Assembly (NCBI GenBank): GCA_041635265.1
Contig: JBFJJV010000012.1
Span: forward strand, 1 to 37,858
Source: Panacagrimonas sp041635265
Lineage (GTDB): Bacteria; Pseudomonadota; Gammaproteobacteria; Nevskiales; Nevskiaceae
Length of the DNA stretch: 37,858 nucleotides
Direction: 5' to 3'
The position numbers were made by a program, and so were the translations under genes. Each line of letters opens with the position of its first letter. Within the stretch, counting starts at the first letter, position 1. This document shows, piece by piece, positions 32,819 to 37,858 of the stretch. The notes below the pieces were generated by a model that was not told the origin of the DNA, did no database searches, and saw only the letters and a program-made list of their open reading frames with translations.

Positions 32819-34302
32819 GCGTGGCTCCCGAAGTGACGCAAAAGGTCTTCCGCAATCACGCCCTCGATTAGCGACATCAGCGGTACTTCCATGGCAAAAA
32901 GCCTTGTGCGCTGAGCATCTTCGTGCGCCTGCATGAGCGCGCTGGCCTGACCTGCAATGTGTTCAGCTGCCGATGCGGTCATGCGCCCAGTAATGACCGC
33001 CTGGGTTGCGGCATCGCGCGTCTCTAGATTGGGGGTCTGGTCTCGCTCTGATGCTCGGCCCAAGGCCTCGCGCGCTGCCTCGCAGGCGAACATGGCGCGG
33101 CGTACATCGGCCATCACGGCCCGCGAAATATCGGCCAGTCCATTCTTGCGGGCAAAATCTCGCGCCATGAGCGTGTCGCGGTCATCGCGCCAGACACCGC
33201 CGCTGCCAATGGCTTTGGCATAGGGCCGTAGCACTCGTGTATGAAACTTTTTTAAGCGGTAGCCCTTGTAAACAATGCCGAAGCCTGCACGCAGTTCGTC
33301 ACTGACCGGGTAGTTCAGCGGGAAATACCGGCTGGTCGTAATGGCGTGGTAAGACGTCACGTTTTGTGATTTGCCACCGCCAACGCCGTTGGCAAGCCGG
33401 TCAGGAAATTGGTAGCGCGCTCGTGCCGCCTTGGCTTCCAGTTTTTCGGCTTCCGATTGTTTTTCATCCGCGCCGAAAAGGGCCGAGATGCGCTGCTCGA
33501 CTACATGTGCGATGCAACTGCTGCTAAGCGGAATCAGGCCAAGATAGCTGCCGTCTCTGGGCAATACGATCTGCCGCAGACGGGCATCGATGCAGTCCAG
33601 CCCCTGTTCACCCACAGGGTGTGCCTCAAGCTGACGCTCCAGGGCTTGCTTCACCTCTGCACTGAGTTCAATGGCACCGGACAAGCCTTCGATCACGGCC
33701 TTGGGCGCGGTTGTGCTGAGCTTGTCTGGCGGCAGCACGTCTTGCGTTTGCAGGCTGGCCGAGAACAGATACGGCAGACGGGATTTTCGCTGCGTGGACA
33801 CAAACACATCGCCCACCGCCTTGGAATTGGTCAGCTTCGCGCGGAAATGGCAGAACTGAAAAGTGCCATCGCCCGCACTTGCCGACTGCCCGGCAAGCAG
33901 GGATTCGCGCAGACGCTGAATGGCCAACCCCCATTCTTCTGGTGTGTTCAGCGCTTCCGGCGCCTGTCGCAGAGCCGTAAAAAACGCTTCGTTCTTGCAT
34001 CCAAGAGCGCGCGCTTCTTTCGATAAACCAGCTTTGTCTTCCCACGCCAGCCGAATGCTCAGCTCGCGCAGCAGGGCTGCTTCTTGGCCAGCGTCAACGA
34101 TGGCTTGCAGGTGGCCGTTCGCATCAGCGTTGTCAGGCGTGATCCCCGCATCCGCCAGCAAGCGGGCTCCTGCGGCAAGCACCGCTTTTTGCCGCAAAGC
34201 CGCAGAAATCTTTCCCCCGATCGTGACACGGCTGATTTCTTCCAGCAGTTTTGATACGGGCGGCAAATCAGCTTTGGTGGCTGCAGCAGGCGATTCCGTC
34301 AT
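32815..34302 (-). CDS. csy1: Csy1 (Cas8f), large subunit with presumed PAM recognition
   Basis: The first gene of the minus-strand cas operon, 495 residues, somewhat longer than the about 430 of the Pseudomonas protein. Csy1 caps the crRNA 5' end with Csy2 and in characterised systems reads the PAM in double-stranded DNA. No catalytic motif is expected. Family-like stretches are LGCKNEAFFTALRQAPE, GGGKSQNVTSYHAITTSRYFPLNYPV and the late VWRDDRDTLMARDFARKN. The ATG at 34302 has only a weak ribosome site (AAGAA). It is divergent from the WYL regulator gene across a 117-bp AT-rich gap. Confidence 0.92.
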   Translation of the reverse strand: MTESPAAATKADLPPVSKLLEEISRVTIGGKISAALRQKAVLAAGARLLADAGITPDNADANGHLQAIVDAGQEAALLRELSIRLAWEDKAGLSKEARALGCKNEAFFTALRQAPEALNTPEEWGLAIQRLRESLLAGQSASAGDGTFQFCHFRAKLTNSKAVGDVFVSTQRKSRLPYLFSASLQTQDVLPPDKLSTTAPKAVIEGLSGAIELSAEVKQALERQLEAHPVGEQGLDCIDARLRQIVLPRDGSYLGLIPLSSSCIAHVVEQRISALFGADEKQSEAEKLEAKAARARYQFPDRLANGVGGGKSQNVTSYHAITTSRYFPLNYPVSDELRAGFGIVYKGYRLKKFHTRVLRPYAKAIGSGGVWRDDRDTLMARDFARKNGLADISRAVMADVRRAMFACEAAREALGRASERDQTPNLETRDAATQAVITGRMTASAAEHIAGQASALMQAHEDAQRTRLFAMEVPLMSLIEGVIAEDLLRHFGSHA

Positions 34303-34419
34303 GGTTCTTGGCAGGGCTTGGAAGATGCGTCACCATGATCTCATGCGCTCCATTTGTCGACCATATAAATCTTATCGTTTTGAATTGTTTTATGCCTGTT
34401 TGAAAATAATCCTTTGCTT
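34303..34419. promoter_or_regulatory. Divergent control region for the two cas units
   Basis: This 117-bp AT-rich gap separates csy1 (leftward) from the WYL regulator and cas2-3 (rightward), so promoters for both cas units probably lie here. Candidate operator elements are the inverted repeats CATGA-TC-TCATG (34334-34345) and ATTTGT-CGACCAT-ATAAAT (34352-34370, one mismatch). Two TTTGAA direct copies occur around 34380-34403. I could not assign convincing -35/-10 pairs. Confidence 0.45.
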
Positions 34420-35292
34420 ATGAAGCCATCCAAAATTAAGTCTGCGACCAAAAGTGGGGCGCGACTGAGAACCCGGTCACAATTTGTGCTCCGCCGCGCC
34501 TTTGCACTGGGCTCCGTTTCGCGCGCAGACACCGCGACAGCTTTTGAACTCAGCCAGATTCAGGCGTACCGCGTCCTGCAATCTGCCGTCGCGGACTTCC
34601 CCAAGCTACTTCAGCCCGGCCCCTCACGGCGCGGTGTCGTTCCGGTGCCCGGCTCAACCCCGCCGGCCGTCGCACGGGCGGCGCGCATCATCGAGGACAT
34701 GATGCAGGGCTGCGGATGGCAGGTCACGGGCGTAACGCCCGAAGAGTGGAATATTCGTTTGCAGCCTTATCCCGTCGCGAAATTCGACGAGAACATGCTG
34801 GAAACCATTATTCGTGCGCGTCGTTTTCTGGCACCACTGGAAATTCTCTATGGCGGCATGCGCCGTGCTGAGGAACCACGCTGGCGCACCGTGATTCCCA
34901 TGTCCCTGGAATTCACCGGGCGACAATGGCGGCTTATTGCCATCGATACCGAAATCGAAGGCGAAGATGGCGAGCGCACATTCGTCCTGCCGAGAATCGC
35001 CGAAGCGCGCCTGGCACCAGGCACGCTCATCAAACCAGCCCAACTCAAAAAGCTGCGAGCGCGCGGCAGCGTTGGCGTCAGCAATCGAGAGAAGCATTTC
35101 ATCGCCGAACTACATCCGCATTTCAACCGGTATCAACGCGAAGCCATTTGCCGCGAGCTGGGCATTGGCGCGCACGGCAGCATCCTGATCAGCGAGCGAC
35201 AGTTGTATGAGTTCAAGCGCCTGTATCAGGAAGAGCCCATTTCAGCGGATATTGTCTGGCCACCCATTCTCCGCCTTGAACGCGGCGGTTAA
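34420..35292 (+). CDS. WYL-domain transcription regulator (CapW/BrxR-like)
   Basis: A 290-residue protein. Residues of about 18-60 look like a winged helix-turn-helix (RSQFVLRRAFALGSVSRADT, then FELSQIQAYRVLQSAV). Residues of about 130-190 look like a WYL domain: PLEILYGGMRR, then WRTVIPMSLEFTGRQWRLIA and a conserved-type FVLPRIAEARL. A further C-terminal domain of about 80 residues follows. This architecture is that of CapW/BrxR repressors that control CBASS, BREX and other defence loci. Key WYL letters are not strictly present (WRL for WYL), so assignment is by pattern. It is 18 bp before cas2-3 and divergent from csy1, fitting local control of both cas units, possibly ligand-responsive. 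The ATG at 34420 has no clear ribosome site. Confidence 0.7.
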   Translation: MKPSKIKSATKSGARLRTRSQFVLRRAFALGSVSRADTATAFELSQIQAYRVLQSAVADFPKLLQPGPSRRGVVPVPGSTPPAVARAARIIEDMMQGCGWQVTGVTPEEWNIRLQPYPVAKFDENMLETIIRARRFLAPLEILYGGMRRAEEPRWRTVIPMSLEFTGRQWRLIAIDTEIEGEDGERTFVLPRIAEARLAPGTLIKPAQLKKLRARGSVGVSNREKHFIAELHPHFNRYQREAICRELGIGAHGSILISERQLYEFKRLYQEEPISADIVWPPILRLERGG

Positions 35293-35310
35293 GAGGAGCA
35301 AGCACCGCCC

Positions 35311-37858
35311 ATGCACGTTCTGTTTGTCTGCAATTGCGAAGGCAAATCTCTGGGGCGGACGCGGGCACTGCTCGACCGCTATGCCACCCGCATCGGCGAT
35401 CGCGCCTGGATCACGCCCATCACCGCCGAGGCACTGGACGAGGTTCATCGCGCACTGCGTCGCAAGGCTTCTCGGCACACGTCGGTGTCTTGTTATCAAA
35501 ATGATTTTGCGCGATCCATGCGCCTGGTCTGGCATGTGGGAAATGATCATCGTCACGACCCAGAAGGCCGCTTTGCCATGGAAACCCGCACCACTCCACT
35601 AGCCCTTCCCCTGTACTTGCAACACGCCGCCTTGCTTGCACATGCCGCGGGCCTGGCGCACGACCTTGGAAAAGCCACGCGGCGCTTTCAGTGGAAACTG
35701 CTCGAAACAAAACCCCATATGGACGCGGTGCGTCACGAGTGGATTTCGGATTTTCTGCTGAGAGACATGCTGGATAAGGAGCAAATGAATCCAGACCGTC
35801 TGGAGCAGCTTCTATGCGGGTTGGAAGACACGAAGGGCGATCTGTTTCGCCTCCCACACGTTCGGGCGATCAGCCACTGGCGTGATGCGCTGAGCTTTTG
35901 CGTGGTGAGTCACCACCGGCTGTACGGTAGGTTCAGAGACCGAGAGAAAACTGCTTCCGGCGCGCATGTGTGCAGAGACAAGGCCGGGGCCGACCAACAT
36001 CTGTTCGAACCACACCACGATGCCAGTCATTCCGTTGTAAAAGCCAGCTTTGAATCGGCGGGAATCCTGACGCAACTTGAAGAAAGCATTGCACGCCTGA
36101 GCCAGATCACTGGGCCAGCCGAGTATTGGCACCCGGTGGCCATGCTGGCACGCGCCTGTCTGGTGTTGGCCGATCATTGGGTTTCCGCAGAGGCTCATGA
36201 AACACCTGCGCCGAACCACGATTCTCTGTACGCCAACAGCCACCGAAACAAGAATGCGAAGAGCGGCAACAAGAGCAAGAAGGCCATCTTTGCGCGGCTG
36301 AATCAACCGCTGACCTGGCACCTGCAATCCGTCAGCGAGCGCGCTGCCCGCACGGTTCGGCTGCTGCACGGGCAAGGCTGGCCTGCGTTGGAACAGCGCG
36401 ATCTTGAGCGCATTCTTCAGCCATCCAGCGACGAGCACTACGGTTGGCAAGATCAGGCAGCAAGCTTTCTCAAAACCCTGCAAGAATCCGAATGCACGCC
36501 AACGCTGGTTCTGAACATTGCCAGCACCGGGGCAGGAAAAACGCGCGCCAACGTCAAGTTGCTGGCGGCGCTGCGTCACACCGAAGGTCAATTGAGAATC
36601 AGCGCTGCCTTCAATCTTCGCAGCCTGACCTTGCAGACGCGGGATGCCTACGAAAAACAGGTGGGCATAAGTAAAGATCAGATGATCTGCGTAATCGGCG
36701 AGCCAGCCATCGTCAAACTGCATGAACAGCAATGGGTGCAGGACGATGAAGAAGGTTGGGAGGACAACCGAGCCCAGTCCAGTGAAGAGCCGGACACCGA
36801 GGTACTCGGCGAACTCCGCAAGCCCTTGCCCGAAGACCTGCAATCACTGCTGGCGTCGATCAACGAACGTGAACACAAATTGCTGGCAACTCCAGTTGCA
36901 GTCACCACGATGGACCAATTGGTCGCAGCGGGCGAGCCGGGTCGGCAAGGTCATCACGGCAAGGCGCTAATCCGGGTTGCCACCAGTGACCTGATCGTTG
37001 ACGAGGCCGATTCCTACGATCCCGTAGCGCTGATGGCCGTCTTGCGGGTTGTGGAAATGTCGGCCGTTTGCGGACGCCATGTTGTCGTCTCTACAGCGAC
37101 TTTGCCGGAGGTGCTTGTTGGTGCCATCACAAAAGTCTGGCGACGCGGCATGTTGCAGCGGCAGGAGATGGAAAATCGAACACAGCTGGTCGGTCGCATC
37201 GTTGCTGTGAGCGATGGCAATGAGCCCAACATTCTTTCCCCTGGCATGGAACTCGAACAATACCAATCGTTCGCCATTCGCCAATCTCTTGCGGCCGCAG
37301 CCCGCGTTACGAAAAAATTCGAAGTTGCCGAAATTTCGGAGCCAAACGAAGACGCCTGGCTTGGAGTGATCCGGGGACAGCTGCTTTGCCTGCACGACCA
37401 ACATCACACGGTAACCGACGACCAGCTGGGCAATCAGATGCGCATATCCATCGGCTTGATTCGGGTTGCTCATATCGAAACCTGTCATCAGGTCGCCAAA
37501 TTCATCAGCGAATTCGGCGAAGCATCCGTCAGCACACGCGCCATTTTTGTCGCCACCTATCACGCACGCGAACTACTGGTACGCCGAGCGATCAAGGAAC
37601 AGCATCTGGACAAAATGTTGAACCGCAAACCGAGTTCAACCGCAACCGGTTGGTGGACACATTCCAGTGAGACCAAAGCACGGGTCGAAAACGCTGCAAA
37701 CAATGGCGCGGAGGATGTCATTTTCATCGTTGTTGCGACCCCCGTTGAAGAGGTCGGGCGAGATCATGATTTCGACTGGGCCGTCATTGAGCCGTCTAGC
37801 CTCACGTCAATCATCCAGACAGCGGGCCGTGTCAATCGGCATCGCAGGAGCCCCATTG
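35311..37858 (+). CDS. cas3: Cas2-Cas3 fusion, type I-F nuclease-helicase (3' end cut by window)
   Basis: The visible 849 residues begin with a Cas2-like domain (MHVLFVCNCEGKSLGRTRAL to about residue 90). An HD nuclease domain follows, with His117-Asp118 in GLAHDLGKATRRF. The superfamily 2 helicase core has Walker A ASTGAGKT (404-411), the DEAD box in LIVDEADSYDP (564-567), motif III STAT (594-597) and motif VI QTAGRVNRHRR at the edge. The Pseudomonas protein is about 1,076 residues, so some 230 are missing. Cas3 unwinds and degrades target DNA marked by the Csy complex, while the Cas2 part joins Cas1 in adaptation. AGGAG lies 12 bases before the ATG. It is in one unit with the WYL regulator, away from cas1. 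Confidence 0.96.
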   Translation, partial: MHVLFVCNCEGKSLGRTRALLDRYATRIGDRAWITPITAEALDEVHRALRRKASRHTSVSCYQNDFARSMRLVWHVGNDHRHDPEGRFAMETRTTPLALPLYLQHAALLAHAAGLAHDLGKATRRFQWKLLETKPHMDAVRHEWISDFLLRDMLDKEQMNPDRLEQLLCGLEDTKGDLFRLPHVRAISHWRDALSFCVVSHHRLYGRFRDREKTASGAHVCRDKAGADQHLFEPHHDASHSVVKASFESAGILTQLEESIARLSQITGPAEYWHPVAMLARACLVLADHWVSAEAHETPAPNHDSLYANSHRNKNAKSGNKSKKAIFARLNQPLTWHLQSVSERAARTVRLLHGQGWPALEQRDLERILQPSSDEHYGWQDQAASFLKTLQESECTPTLVLNIASTGAGKTRANVKLLAALRHTEGQLRISAAFNLRSLTLQTRDAYEKQVGISKDQMICVIGEPAIVKLHEQQWVQDDEEGWEDNRAQSSEEPDTEVLGELRKPLPEDLQSLLASINEREHKLLATPVAVTTMDQLVAAGEPGRQGHHGKALIRVATSDLIVDEADSYDPVALMAVLRVVEMSAVCGRHVVVSTATLPEVLVGAITKVWRRGMLQRQEMENRTQLVGRIVAVSDGNEPNILSPGMELEQYQSFAIRQSLAAAARVTKKFEVAEISEPNEDAWLGVIRGQLLCLHDQHHTVTDDQLGNQMRISIGLIRVAHIETCHQVAKFISEFGEASVSTRAIFVATYHARELLVRRAIKEQHLDKMLNRKPSSTATGWWTHSSETKARVENAANNGAEDVIFIVVATPVEEVGRDHDFDWAVIEPSSLTSIIQTAGRVNRHRRSPI

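Noticed and set aside
35812..36843. 343-codon open frame on the minus strand
   Set aside because: It lies wholly opposite the Cas2-3 coding sequence, which has clear HD and helicase motifs.

Overview
The window looks like a chromosomal segment of a gammaproteobacterium that I cannot place to genus. The left third carries a housekeeping order familiar in that class (carB-greA-rlmE-ftsH-folP-glmM-tpiA-secG, all on the minus strand). Base composition is moderately GC-rich and fairly even. No tRNA or rRNA genes, transposases or integrases were recognised.

Region 1 (1-13.4 kb) is core metabolism and information processing. It holds secG (cut by the window edge), tpiA, glmM, folP, ftsH, rlmE, greA and carB as one minus-strand series, then ilvE on the minus strand, and folD and carA on the plus strand. 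The two carbamoyl-phosphate synthetase subunits, normally adjacent, are here on opposite strands and separated by ilvE and folD. Several genes appear to use TTG or GTG starts (ftsH, folD, folP).

Region 2 (13.4-25.3 kb) is accessory. It has an Old-Yellow-Enzyme-type oxidoreductase and an MFS permease. A tightly overlapping plus-strand operon follows: an apparently exported dikinase-like protein whose domain order resembles plant glucan, water dikinases, a beta-lactamase-fold serine hydrolase, and a permease related to ATP/ADP (NTT/TLC) translocases. A second beta-lactamase-fold hydrolase converges on this operon. The combination of an exported ATP-using enzyme with a nucleotide-transporter-like protein suggests an uncharacterised envelope system. 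After it come a glutathione-S-transferase-like protein, an HD-domain protein and a tandem pair of limonene-epoxide-hydrolase-like proteins.

Region 3 (25.6-37.9 kb) is a type I-F CRISPR-Cas locus. The array has 50 identical 28-nt repeats and 49 spacers, is transcribed on the minus strand, and has its leader at the right-hand end. Decayed units lie beyond its old end. To the right of the leader are cas1, cas6f (csy4), csy3, csy2 and csy1 on the minus strand. Divergent from csy1 is a two-gene unit: a WYL-type (CapW/BrxR-like) regulator and the cas2-cas3 fusion, which runs off the window. This differs from the usual I-F order (cas1, cas2-3, csy1-4, array): cas1 sits between cas6f and the leader, and cas2-3 is inverted and placed behind a putative transcription regulator.

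The most interesting leads are the exported dikinase/NTT-like/serine-hydrolase cluster and the WYL-regulated, rearranged I-F locus.
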